From Paragordius varius (Eukaryota > Nematomorpha): DNA of 64,000 bases. The position numbers and the translations under genes were made by a program. Shown in pieces: positions 35,601-49,053 of the stretch. The stretch covers positions 1,116,001 through 1,180,000 of the forward strand of contig OZ176053.1 of the NCBI GenBank assembly GCA_964247055.1. The letters run 5' to 3'. Numbering within the stretch: position 1 is the stretch's first letter; each line of letters starts with the position of its first letter. The notes under the pieces are model-generated. The model was given only the letters and a program-made list of their open reading frames with translations. It had not been told where the DNA came from and ran no database searches.

Positions 35601-38600
35601 CTAAATTAGTTTTTTTGGTTTTATTTTGTCCGCATGTATGAGAATTAGTATCATCTATTGTGAATATAAAAGAGTTAATAAAATTTGGTTTAACTTAAAT
35701 TCGGAATTTCACCCAAAATTTGCATTAAGTATCTGGGTTATTAAAATTTCAAGGCATACCATTTCAAGGGACTGAATATTTCCCGGAAAATTTAAGAATT
35801 TGAGAAATCAATGGGCATATAATCAAATACAGTAAAATTATATATTTAGTAGAAAATATATTAAAATGTAAGCAATTCTTTTTTTGTACAAAAAACAACA
35901 CGACGGTTATGATGATAAATAATGATATTTCATTTTACAATTTTTTTGGAGAAGACTGTATGATATAACATATCTCACTAACAAAAACATGATAACAAAA
36001 AAAAAGATAATTAATTAATATTTAATTAATTTTCAACTTTTGATTAATATAATAAGAAATAATAATAATAATAATATTTATATGAGAGGATATAGAAACA
36101 GAAAATAGAAAAAAAGATGCCAGTCAGGTCTCATTTTTTTAATTAATTAGAATTATCTATCTTTCTTTCTTTCTTAATTAATTTTTTGTCAAAATATCGA
36201 TGATTATATAATATCTATCTCTATACCAGGGCATTAATATACTTAAAATAAAATAGGCATTTTTTATTTTTACTAATTCATTTTTCCATTTTTAATAAGG
36301 GGGGAAATGGTTTTATTATGAATTCTACTTACTGTATGTATTCTCCGTTCTTTGGGATTTTTTATCTGTATATAAAATAATAATTTTTTTAATTAAAAAT
36401 AATTAAAATTATTTTATTTTATGTTTTTTTTTTGATTAAAATTAAAATTAAAAAAAATGATAATTAAAAAGATGCAGCAATACAGTATTGTATAATTATT
36501 ATTAATACCACTATGTGAAATTATAATTAAAAAAATTAATAATGAACGAACAGAACACATCAGTAAAAATACCAGAGAATATGTGATACATAAAATCCCA
36601 ACCTATGATTTAGATTACATATAAGTAACAATTTTAATTAAATAGAAACGTTTTAAGATTCCATATTGATCATTATTCAAGAAAGAGTATTAAAAAACAG
36701 CAGACTGACCCTCTTAAAATGGACATTTAAACAAAATTTATATATATTTTCCACACTTATGCTAGGAATTCAATTATTTAAGAATGGTATATTAAAATTC
36801 TGTTTATTAAGTTAAAAAAAGTCCCTTAAAAGCTAAATGTTGGCACCATCATCAATAAATGGGACTAAAAAATATTGAAATGGATATTCATTTATTACAC
36901 ATAGAAATTTAATAATAATTATCGATCGACCTGTTAAATTTTTTATCATATATGTGGAAATTAAAATTTAGTGGACAAAATACCATTAAAATACTTGTTT
37001 TTCCTAATTAAAAGTAAAACAATTAATTCTATTTTACCATCAGATTGAAGTTTAATTAATTTAAAATACATTTTCCTCAAATTATCCTTAAGAAAAAAAA
37101 ACACCAAAATAACCCATCCTAACTCACTCATTATCAAAAATCAATATTATACTCTAATGAAATTTTTGGCGTTTATTTCTAATTTTCTATTTTTTATATT
37201 AATAATTTATTAGTTATGTAATAATATAAGATAAGATAATTAATTAAAGTATAAATTGATTAATTCTCTCTCCTATATACTATACTTTTTACCAAAACTG
37301 TATATATTATGAGACTGATTCTGTCTAAAAATGAAATTCCCCTTCGTTCTATTTCTCTATTTAATTGGCTAATCTAGAAAAATATTTTTTAGAAAACGAA
37401 CGCCAAAAAAGGGACGCCATTTAATTAATTTTCACAATAACAATAATAATCACCAAAGCAAAACAGACAGCAATAAAAAATATATATATCTATATATGGT
37501 GACAATAAATATTTTATTAAATAATCATATTTTTTCATTGTCGTTTAAAGAGAAAAATGGCCTAAATTATGTATTATAAATTAATAAAAATCTTGATATT
37601 TACTATAATTATTCACTCAAAAAAACAATTTGGAAATATTTTAATGAAACGTTTAAAACGAACGCTATTAGCTGGATTATATTTTTTGTTTTTAAAAAAT
37701 ATTAATATTAATAATAATTATTAAAACTGCTTAATAGCAAAAATTAATTAAATATGTAATCAATACATAATCATAATAATATAAAAAGCACACATTAAGG
37801 AAAAAAACATATGGAAGGGATTAAATTACGTGCGGTGTGCATCATGAAAGAAACATGGTAAGTTTTTTCTATTTTTTTAAAAAAATTATTTTTAAGAAAA
37901 TTTCATAAAATTAATTAATTAATCTAATTAATTTTTTTAAAAATTTTAAATAATAATTATTATTTTTTATGCAATTCGGTATAAAAAATTCACACTTTGG
38001 TATGTGAAATCGTGTGAGTGTATTCATTTTTCTCAAGGATATTATAGAAAAGATTATAAAATCATTAGTGAGTAGTGTGATAATATTGATTAATTGTTTT
38101 TAAATCATATAAAACATATAAAAACATATTTTTTTCAAAATATTATTAATATTCTATTAACAATAATTGCGAATAAAATATCCAATTTCAATCAAGCCTG
38201 CGAATTAGATCAAAAAATAAAGCGGGAAAAATATAAAGTAAATTTTTTAATAACTCAAAAATTTAATATATATGGCAAAATATTGACAATAGCATATTTT
38301 TGGACAATTAAAAAGTTAAGATCTGCAAATTTAAAAGTAACCATTATTTCTATATGACGGAATAAAAATTAAAAAAAAATTAAAAAAAGCGTTTTGATAT
38401 AAAAGATATGTTTTCACTTCCAAATTGGCTCCCTAGGCAAACCGTTTTTAAGAAAGATGATTAATAAACCAAAGCTATTTTAAACTATACTTTTGAAATG
38501 AAAGTGATTAAATCAAATTTCAAATCGGTTTAATACAAATCCATCAAAAAAATTATATATTTTACCATTTTTCTCCATAGAATTTAAGGTGTTATTAGAA

Positions 38601-41600
38601 TTGTCCAGAAAAACCGTTTCAGAATCACTGTGCATTTCAACACAAGTTGATAAAGTTGAATAGTTTCGGGTGAAAGTTTCCAAAATAGTTTTCAAAGATG
38701 TGTGTAATGTTTCAAACGAAAATAATTCATGGATCCGATCAGTGCAATCATGGTTTGCTGCTGAATTGATTAAAATTCCTAGATTTTTGGTTACAATGAA
38801 AATATCGGCGAATGTTGAAATATTTTGACATGCTCCACAAATAATTATGGGTATTAAACTGGCCCATGAATTAGCATTAGGAATAAAATTATTTCCAACA
38901 TTTAAAGTTTTTAGTTCAACATTTTTTTGTTTTTCTAAACTCGACAAGTTTTTTTTCGTTTGATTGGTAAAGGTTAGTTGTAATTGTGTTGTGTTGGACT
39001 CATTAAAAGATTTAATTTGAGGTTCTGATACTGCTGATTGCAGAATGTATTCATCACAATTTTCGCGTGCTAAATTGATTACATGATATAACTATGTAAT
39101 TATTTATAGATAAAAAATTAAATAGAAATTAGAAAAAATGGCATGGTTCTGTCTTCTGTTTAAAGTGCATGCAATCTTTTCTTTCATAATCAAGGGATAA
39201 TGGTTGGTGGAGGACAGATATTAAAAAAAACAATATTTAATTATATAATTAATGAAATTTTTGCGTTATAGCAATAGCAGTAATAATAAAATTGATAATT
39301 AATTTGCAATCTCAAAATTTTATTTACGCATATATGTTTGTAAAAAAATTTTGGTTAATAATTATTTTGTCATTTTTTGCGACACAATAAAAGTAAAAAT
39401 AAGGGTGCACACACAGTTTCAAAGGTATAAACATGATTACACGTCAGAGAATTTTAGCAGAAGAATTAGTTATATATCAAGGTTCTGTAAGGATAAAATA
39501 AATGTTTTTTGGGGACAGGTGTAAATTCTTAGCTTAATTTCTTTTACCATTTCGTTTCATGCAAAAAAAACATTCACTTTTTTATTTTAGTTTGTAGTTT
39601 TATTTTTTCGTATTAATTACCATCAACTTATATTTCTGTGTGTTACTCGTTGCTCTTCTTAATGAAAATCATTATTATAATAATTATTTCATGCGATAAT
39701 ATAAATTTGTTTTACTTTATTATTATATAATTTTGATGCGGATTGATAATCATTATTAAATAATTGCTTTGTTTACCATTTAATATTAAAATAATGATTA
39801 TTGTAATAATTATTGGAAATATCTTTCTTTAAAATAAACACAGTCTATCATCTTTAATTTGTTGGTTTTGTTAGCAAAGTTTATTATTAATCTCAATTCA
39901 TATTTTCGTTTAGTCTTAGTATCGACGTACTAGTTAGACCATTTCCATACCTTAGTTTTACCACTCAATATTTTATAAGTAATAAATGTTATGGTTTATA
40001 GTTTTTTTAATAAAGTTCTCAGTCGGCTCTTAAAATATCTGAGGTTGGGTTTTTTTCGAGAGGCGAGATTTAAAAAAATCGAAATTTTATAAGGCCTTAT
40101 TTTAAAATTATTTGCAACTTAAGATACACCGCCAAATATCTTAACCGATAACTAATTTAACAATAAAAAATATTTAAAATGCAATATTATCATTTTTTCG
40201 CTTATTGAAAGAAGCCATATCCTGTTCGCTAAACATAATAAAAAGGGAATATACAATTTGTAATTAATAATGATGGTAATCAACAACAACATAAGCTTGC
40301 TTGCTTAAAAATCTATGAAATTCCCAAGTATTGCAATTAATTACATACATTAATTTCATTTCCCTATATCGTCCCCGTCCTTCCTTGCACACAAAATAAA
40401 TTAAATTAAAATTATTATTGCTATTACTAATGAATGTGTTGTTTATGCTTTTCTTTTTAGTGGACAAAATTAAAAGAGTGCAGGCACAATGCAATGCTAT
40501 GCAATTCTCTGCAATGGTATGCGTGTCTAATTAGCTCATTTTTAGTTTTTAACAGGCAAAAAGGATTCTTTTATAGATATATGTATTCTCCCTTAATGGA
40601 TTTTATTATTGTGATTATTTATAATGAAAATATATTTATTATTAATTGCTTATATTATGTGGTGTCTTTCCAGTTTTAGGAATACTATCGTTATAAAATA
40701 TCTTTTTAATGTAGGGATTTTGGTCCAAATTAATATGTTAAATTTAGTTTGGATAATTGATTAATTGTGCGCACCCTTTGAATCTTTTACAAATAAATAT
40801 GATAAAATTAATTTTTACTCTCCTAAGAGTTTTAGAAGTCACCAATTACTAATATAAAAATTTTGTTTTTCAAATCATCATTTCTGATCATGTATAACCA
40901 CCCCCCCCTTGCATGCGAATGATATAATTGTTGTGAAAAATTGCGGCCTTTAAAACTACTTGACCCTTTTCTTTTCTAGTAAATAATTAATATTCTAAAA
41001 AATCTTTAAATTTTTAAATTGTAACAATTTTTTTTGATTTTTATCAAAATTATTTACATCTAACCTATTTCACATGTGTAGCATGCACTCATTGACTGTA
41101 ACGTGAAGTGTTTTCAAATCAGTAAAAACATAATAAAATAAAGAATTACTATAAATAATATTTGATTCAATAAAACCTATCGTTTTGGATTAATATAAAT
41201 ATAAATAAGGGAGACAGATGTGAGTTGGTCACACAGTTAATATTTCAAAATTAATTCATTTATGATAACTATACACAATATCAAGGATCAAAAAATTGGT
41301 AATTCTAATAAAAAATATTAGCCCTTACTTTTAATTTTATTTTATGCATTAAAAATATATATATTATACCAGAGTTTTCATGTATGTGCTTCACCAATTC
41401 CTGAATCAATTGAATGTTTTCCAAATCACATTTTCCGTCTAAAAAGTTGTTGTTAAAATAATTTATTAATTTAAATTTATGCCTCCAGTAAATATTAAGT
41501 CGGTAACTTATAAAGACCACCGCAAATGGCTTAAATAAAAATTAAAATTTTGTCCTGATTGTAGTGTAGTATGTTTAATTATCTTTGCATTGCGTGATTA

Positions 41601-44600
41601 ATTTATAAAATTGTTTTTTTCCATTGGATTTGTAATTAATATTACAAGCGCAATGTTTAAATAGCTGAATTTTTGTAATATGGTTGGAAACAATTTCCTG
41701 ATGTACATATTTTTATATAATATTTAAAGCTAAGATTTAAAAATCCAAAAGAGATTTCACGCATAAAATTATTCAATGCTATCATTATTAACGCTAATTT
41801 ATATGCCCACATCCTGACCCTACGAATAAAGTGCAATATGCTAATAATTTTATGGGTGCTTAAAAAAGCTCATTGTAAAATAAGTTAAACCTATATTAGC
41901 GGTTCTTTATTTCAATTTTAGCATAACGGGAAAACATACATTTATACCTTTACCGTCTTATCAATTATATACAATATCATAGAAATGGAAACCGAGCTTA
42001 ATATGATAAAACTACCAGAAGCATTTGACTATAAAATAAAAATTTTATCTATAAGAAGACTTATGATAATAATCCAAAATATAACTATTTGTTAAACACA
42101 AATGCCAAAAAGATTAGTTAAAAATTTTTGCATCTATCAAAAGTGTAAATTCAGTTTTCGATAAATTTTGTCCGAAACTAAAGTGTTATAAAAGATTTAA
42201 TAGATTTCTCCAACACTTTAAAATATTAATTTATAAAAATTTATATTTATTTAGGAAAATCAGTTAAATTTCTCACAAAAACGGAATCTTAATTTCTGCC
42301 TACCTGAATATTTTCAAAATTATTAAACTTTATTTCACCAACACAAAGACAATTATAAAATTTATGGCAAAAGAGCTTTCGAATTCGCTTAGACCACAGA
42401 ACATAGCAGAACAGAAGAGCTAAGAAATGAAATATTAATTAAAGTTTAATTGTTTTTGGCACCTTTTCACCATTTTAATTACACCTGTGCTCGCTTGCTT
42501 GCTTAACTTACCTTAAGTGGACTTGCCTTAGATTTATATTTAGCAAATTTTAAGGTTTTAGAATTTAGAGTGTAACTTGCAATTAATTTTTTTTCTACAA
42601 CCATTAATTATTTTAATTAACAACAATTAAAAACTGTTTAAGGTGCATTTGTTAATGCAAAGAAAATATGGATATTTCAAATTTATTTATATTTTCATGA
42701 CAATATTATAATATTATTTTGAAAAGGCTTTTATAAACTTATTGAAGAAGTCAAAGTATTTTTAGATATAATAGGTGATTTGCAAACTTTTCGAAAACTA
42801 TTTGGACTTAAAAATGTAATGGACAACTGGTTGATTGGTTAAATTGCGAAAATATTTTATGGTTATTTTTATTTTTAAAATAATTTAATGAAGCCAAATT
42901 AATCTGAAATAATAAAATTATGGAATTGAAACTTTAAATTTAACGATAATTTTTCCTGTTCCTTTGTTAAAATTATAAAAAAAATCTCTAAAACTTAATA
43001 ACTTGAAAAAATAATCATCATAAAAAATATTTTATGGATTCACGCGAGAATCCAAATTTTTATTGTTAAATTTATCCCAAAAAATTGTTTCAACACAACT
43101 AAATTGTTGCCATTAAAACGGAACTCATTGTTGGTTTAGGGTCTGAACTGGAATTTTTTTAGAATATTAATAACCGGTTTAATATTCGATGATCGATTAC
43201 TAATTATTAGAAAATATTTTGCCCGATTTTATGAAATTTGATAATTTAATAATTAGAATTTAAAAGTGTGTCTAATTACATTTTTTTAATTTTCTACTTT
43301 TAAATAAATTACTTTTACAAATTAAAAATAAATCCTTTTTTTGCAACAATCGAACAATCAAATGTAGTTTGTAATTGTTGTCACAAATAAAATCAATTAA
43401 TTTATATGATGGGATGGCTTTAATATTATTACTTAACATTATTAATATAATTCATTAATTTTGATTAAAAAAAAGTTAAAATATAAATATATATATGAAA
43501 ATAAACTAGAAAAACCAATCTGAAAAACAAAAAAATTAATCCATTATATTGGCCATTTTGTATTTTGGTGTCTCTTCTGTCCTCTGAATTGTCGCAAAAA
43601 ATGCAAACAATTAATTTTTTAAAGTCGTTACCAATACTATTTATTAAGCTTTTAGTTAACTAACTATTTCTAGTTTTTTTTTGGAAAAAAAACGAAAGTG
43701 AAAGGATTATCGGTTTAAATTAAAATTTAGAGCGGAGACGAAAGCGAATTTAATTAAGTTGATTGTTTTGGTGTTGTAGCAAATTGTATTAAAGTTTGAG
43801 AATAACTTTATTCATTCTTTAGTATATTAAATAATTTTATGGAAAAAAAATTCTTCATATATATAAGATGCTGAGATTGGTTGAGTGTTTATAAAATTTT
43901 CCATATTCATTCAATTTTTTGGGTTAGATTAGTGTAAATAATCAGAATGTTGGAACATATTTGTTTTTATGTGGATTTTATTATAACTAACGACAATGGA
44001 TGCAAAATATTAAATTTTATGCTTTCTACTTTATTTGAGCAACCTTAATACGCTCTTTTTATGAGTAAACCCAAATCTTGGAGAGCTGACCATCGATATG
44101 GTATCAATAAAGATACCATAATATAGGCTCAAGGTTATTTTGATATTACTAAATGGGTTTATTTGGTTCATCAACATGTCAAATATTTTTTGTGATAATC
44201 AAACAAATGACGAAGGACATATTCTCTGTAGTCAGTTAGATTGTTTTCAGTTGAAATTGGTCGGGCTCTGGTTTATAAGGCCAAGTGTGAGTTTTTTGTT
44301 TAAACTAAACATTATTAAGTCAATATTTTTATGAATACGCACACACTGGCAAAGAATGATCAAAACATGTTTTTATAAATAGATATTTGGCCATCGCCAA
44401 AATTTGCGTTTTTGAAGGTCCATTTAATATTTCATCATTTAATGGCAACAATTACAATTTCGGGGATATTATTGCATAAATTAATGTATTTTTTTTACAG
44501 CTTTTTCAGATTTCCAGCCAGACTCATAATTTAATCATAAAGGAAGTATTTTAAGAAATAAGAAAAAACAACCCTAAATATTGCATTAACTTTGTACCCA

Positions 44601-47600
44601 AAATATGTTAATATTCCCATTTCCCAAAATATGAATGAAAGTGTGCACAAAAATGTTTTTAGTTTCTGAATTAATTATGATTTGATTTTTAATTTGTGCA
44701 ATATTCCATACCATACTAAGCCTTATCTTTTGACAAAAAATAAATATTAATCCAAGTATATGGAAACATGTCACTTTAACTCCCAAAATATATTTTAATT
44801 TATATTACGATTTTAAAACCTTCACTACAAACCATGCATTCATGTCCTGCGATAAAAAATGGGGTAATTACCGAATGAAAAATTGTAATAAAAATGGAAA
44901 AATTCATAATTAAAATAAAGGGATGTTACAACAATGTTATGGTTTGGAAATTATAACTAAAGTATCGTTAAACAAAATAGAGCATATAATCTAAAGATTT
45001 AAGGCGTGAAAAAGTTTGATTCGAAATGGATAAAAATTAAATATTATTTATATAGAAGCTTAATTTAAAAATAGATTTTGTTCAACGTTAGTTTGGGCTT
45101 GTTAACTACCCTAAAATTAAAAAAACATATATAATACCCATAGAACAATCTAAGGATTCCCGAGGCTCTACTGTTTCCAAAAGATCTCCAAAATGTTTTT
45201 CAAGATTATCGGTTTGAGTGAAACAAAGCAAGCATATAAAACTTGGGGATTTAGCTGTATGAGTAATTTTTAGTTTTTCAGTCAGCTTTGTGGTAGATAT
45301 GTTTGCGATTATTTTTTGTACAAATTTCATCAACAAATAATTTAAGTGATAACTTTGTGTACTTTCTGTGTCTTTAATCGTGTTTTGAGGGTATTGACCA
45401 TTCTAATTAAACGAGTAAATCAATATTTATTCACAACTAACGCTAAACAGTTTGAATTAGTTTGGTTTACGATATGATTTCCAAAAAAAGTTAAATAATA
45501 CCTTTTGCCCCTTAATATTAAAACATTTAAACATTTTATCCAATAATTATAACACACACTTAATGACATTCAAGGCAAGCTGAATGATCATGGCATACCT
45601 TTTAATAGCTAAAAATTATAATATTCCTTCATAAACTAATTTTTCCATTAAAAACTAAACTTTTACTTGTTTTATGAGTTGAGTATTTGTTGAATCTAGC
45701 TTAGCCACCATAGATTTAGTTGAATAACTAAATGAGTGATCTTTATTGCGCTTATCTTTTGCCATTAACTCGGTTTGTTCGGAATGAGAGGTTTGATTTG
45801 CAATCGATTTTGGCGAGCTTTTATCCTCGTCGTTGGGGGAAAGTGTGGTTTGACACGAAAGCGAAGACGTCGAAGAGCCTGAATATAATGGATCGCTTTC
45901 AGAATTGTTGGTTACAGGAGTTTTATTAATTTTATTGGTTGGAGTGATATTTAAACTATTATTTTTATCCAAATTGGTTGGATTACTAGCAACTTTGCTA
46001 TCACTTCCGCCATTAAGAAGATTGAGTTCGTGAACATTGTTGGCATGTTTGTCGCTTTGCATGTGAATACTCAAATTGCCTTTCGTCGTTGTGCTGTAAT
46101 TGCAAATTTGACATTTGTAGGGTTTGTAACCACAAACGTAATTCTCGCCCCGTGCTAATCGGGGATGCGCTTCGCCATTCAAACAAAACGTGCAAGTGGA
46201 CGCAGCCTTGGCATCAGAACCATTCAGCGGATGTTTTTCCTTCATATGGATTTCGAGTGTTTCCTTGTACTTGTAATGCCAATTGCATTTGGGACATTTA
46301 AGCGTTTTACAGGAGTTTCGGGAATGCATCATAGTCATGTGTCCTCCCAGCGATCGCGAGGACCCAAGAACTAAATCACATTTGGGACATTCAACTGAAC
46401 CATTGGCAGAAGCCAGATTGATAGAATCAATGCAAGTCTTTGAATTTGGTGTCACCTCAACATTTGAAGAATTAACGCAAGATTTGGGTGAGGCAGCCAT
46501 ACCAATATTCTTAGACAACTTACTGGATGAAAGTGTCAAATCTAAAGCGGAATGTTCGCTTTGTCCATTTTCTACTGAAGAAGATAAGGGCAAGCTTCGT
46601 GGTTTGCAATTTCGTTTGGTCAGCGTTTTCGATTTCTTTCCCACTTTAACCTTACGCATTTTCATATTGTTATTGATATTACCATTATATATGTGATTGA
46701 TTAAACATGACTTAGAATCATTTTGAATGGTTTCACTCATACTGTCCCTTTCATTATCTGATGCCGTAGAATTGAGCTCATTTGCCTCTTCGGTAGAGTC
46801 CGAGTTTTCTCGTTTAATTTCTGGCAAAAATATTTGGGTAGCAGAATCTGAATTCTGATTATGGTTGTAAGTTGAATGATCGGAGCCAATGAAAGAGGAT
46901 TGAAACCATGAATACATTTTGGACATGGCAAACGGATCTTGAAACAGTGTTTGAAAGTACGGATAATTAGCGGTTAAATATTTAATCAGTTCCATATGGG
47001 GATGTGACAGGTTTGAGGACATACAATTTGATTTAATACTTGTTTCTTTCAAAAACTCAGCCATATTTGCAGAGGTTGGAGTAAATCCGTTAAAATGTGC
47101 AAATTCATTATTAACTTTTTTTAAAGGGTTAGTATCGCTGAGATTTTTGAAACCGTCAGGTGTAATTTTATCAGCATCTATACTTTGTTCCATATTATTT
47201 GAAGAGTAAAAATTTTTATAATAATTATCATTATGGTTAATTGGTTCTTTAAGTTTTTTAATAACACTCCTTTTTAAAACACTGCTCGTAGTATTTACAT
47301 CATCATCATTATTATTAATTGTTTTGTTTATGCTGATGTCGGTGTCATTGTTTGGCCTACTGAGCTCTGATTTAATATCTAAACTTTGGCGAAACTCCTT
47401 TGTACTGCCATAATTGGTTTGCGACAACTCATCAAAATTAGGGCGGTTACCATGCGTATCGTAATTGAATTTATAAGATAAGCCTTTCTTCGCAAGAGGA
47501 GAGGTCTCATTACTTTTTTCGAATGAGGTTTCAGGAAATTCCACAATTTTTTTGGCAAACGTGGTAATTAACAGTGCCGAAAATGGTTTTAAGGTGTTAT

Positions 47601-49053
47601 CGCCCAAATCTGTTTTTTGTTGACGACCGTCAACGAAAAATATGAAAATTTGATCCGATACATTAGATATTGTGTCTAGCTCCTTTTTTATATCAGTCCA
47701 AATTCCGTGCAATATGGGATCAAAATCTGAATCGTATTTTGAATTACTTCCATTTATATTGAAATTTTTGACTTCTGGAGATTTGTGATTCAACAAATTG
47801 TTGTGGGGACGATAGAAGTTTTTTTGGTACAACAACGCTTCAACATTATTTTTGTCTGGTGAACATTTGTTTGTTGTATTGTTCTCACTTGTGTGATAAA
47901 TTTCATATAAACTATTATCATTATTACAACTAATATTAATTTTGTCAAAATGTAACTTTAAATGTTGGCTTAATTGGATTGGAATATCAGCATTAAACTT
48001 ATTATTAATTGTTGGATTAGGGGAGCAATGGACATCAAACAGTTGAAAACCGATTTTACAAAACGTACAATAAAAATAGAGCGAAATATTTTTCAATTTT
48101 TTTGGTTCAAAATGGTTGTCGCTTTTTGCGACATTTACACACTTTTTATTATCGTTTCGATTCCGTTGTAACACATTTTTTGTTTTAACATTCAGAAATT
48201 TATCCAAAATCAATTGAGAAGTATCTAAACTATATGACCGCAATACTGATTTTTGATATTCAATATTATTTGTTTCATATCGTATAATAATCTCATGGGC
48301 AATGTTAAAACATGCAAATATGTTGATTGGCTTGCATGTTTCCGTTTTTGGAAAAGTTTCAAATACTTCAGTCCCTGTAAGTGATAACTCTTCTGTGGAA
48401 TCAATGTTTAGTTTTGACCAATGACATGGAATCAATATACTTGATGGTGTTAAATGATTAGAGGTGGTTGTTGTTTGATTCAAAATATCTGACCAATCTA
48501 GTTGTTTTACAAAATGGGATTGTAGCTTTGGAATGAATAATAATAAGCTATCAGATAAGATTAATATGGAATGGTGCTGATGGGAATATGTTTCAATATC
48601 AACATGGGTTTCATCAGCGTTGTTGTTTTCTATCACAGAATCGAGTTTGGACTCCGCTAAGCCCAAAACGGTTAAATGTAAAGGTTTGTGTAAAATATTC
48701 ATTTCTATAGCTTCATTCATACCATTGTGTTGAGAATCAGTGTTTTCATTAATTGTTGTTTTGGGTAGTAAATTAAGTATTATCGCCGTAGTTTTTTCAG
48801 GTAGATGATGGCATAATTGTTTATCAGATATGATATTATGAGGGTCATTTAAATGTAATTTTTCGTATTTGGTTTTATCATTATTGTGACATTTGTCAAG
48901 CTTATTGCATGAATTAATTGTCGTAAAGTTAACCGCGTTTCGTTGATCACAACCAAATTTGTCGTTCAAATCTGTCGGTTTATTGATAGAAATATATGGG
49001 ATAGTATTACAATTAAAACGGGGAACTAAAACATTTGAATTACATGATGACAT
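26302..49053 (-). CDS. zfh2: Zinc finger homeobox transcription factor, ZFHX/zfh2 type (11 coding exons)
   Basis: Coding exons on the minus strand are 45667-49053, 45138-45402, 41370-41438, 38566-39069, 35050-35654, 34646-34743, 34185-34317, 32579-33224, 27534-32477, 27257-27432 and 26302-26574. Every junction is GT-AG and all phases agree, giving 3,699 residues. Exon 1 has C2H2 fingers at about 888-1010 with the family's [16 protein letters not shown] and [17 protein letters not shown] signatures. Further fingers lie at about 1648-1669 and 1763-1785 ([20 protein letters not shown]). Homeodomains are at about 2280-2340 ([16 protein letters not shown]), 2550-2612 ([15 protein letters not shown]), 3105-3165 ([15 protein letters not shown]) and 3515-3574 ([15 protein letters not shown]). 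A finger sits at 3258 and a last one at about 3598-3616. All four homeodomains keep Trp, Phe and Asn of helix 3. The start at 49053 follows an in-frame stop. By family it is a nuclear DNA-binding regulator of neural and other development. Confidence 0.93.
26575..27256 (-). other. zfh2 intron 10
   Basis: A 682-bp intron that splits the last C2H2 finger: its two Cys are in exon 10 and its two His in exon 11. Contains a TA microsatellite (26597-26624). The donor is CAG|GTTTTA and the acceptor TTTAG. Confidence 0.75.
26597..26624. repeat. TA dinucleotide microsatellite
   Basis: About 28 bp of alternating T and A in zfh2 intron 10. Confidence 0.85.
33225..34184 (-). other. zfh2 intron 7
   Basis: 960 bp between the exon with the [14 protein letters not shown] finger and the exon starting [11 protein letters not shown]-rich; no further exon seen. 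A fold-back ACTGTC/GAACAGT-like pair near 33990-34020 is too small to interpret. Confidence 0.65.
35655..38565 (-). other. zfh2 intron 4
   Basis: 2.9 kb, very AT-rich, with runs of simple sequence (AAT repeats near 36060, a TTTC run near 36166). A plus-strand frame at 38094-38357 is compositionally AT noise. I see no exon or transposon. Confidence 0.6.
39070..41369 (-). other. zfh2 intron 3
   Basis: 2.3 kb. Phase 1 on both sides. No coding exon or recognisable repeat. A C8 run lies near 40902. Confidence 0.6.
41439..45137 (-). other. zfh2 intron 2
   Basis: 3.7 kb, the largest intron of the gene. A plus-strand patch at about 44060-44330 is slightly GC-richer and open for 64 codons, but matches nothing I recognise. 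No exon found. Confidence 0.6.

Noticed and set aside
44140-44334. Plus-strand 64-codon frame in zfh2 intron 2
   Set aside because: No ATG-supported homology or splice partner; composition only slightly different from the intron.
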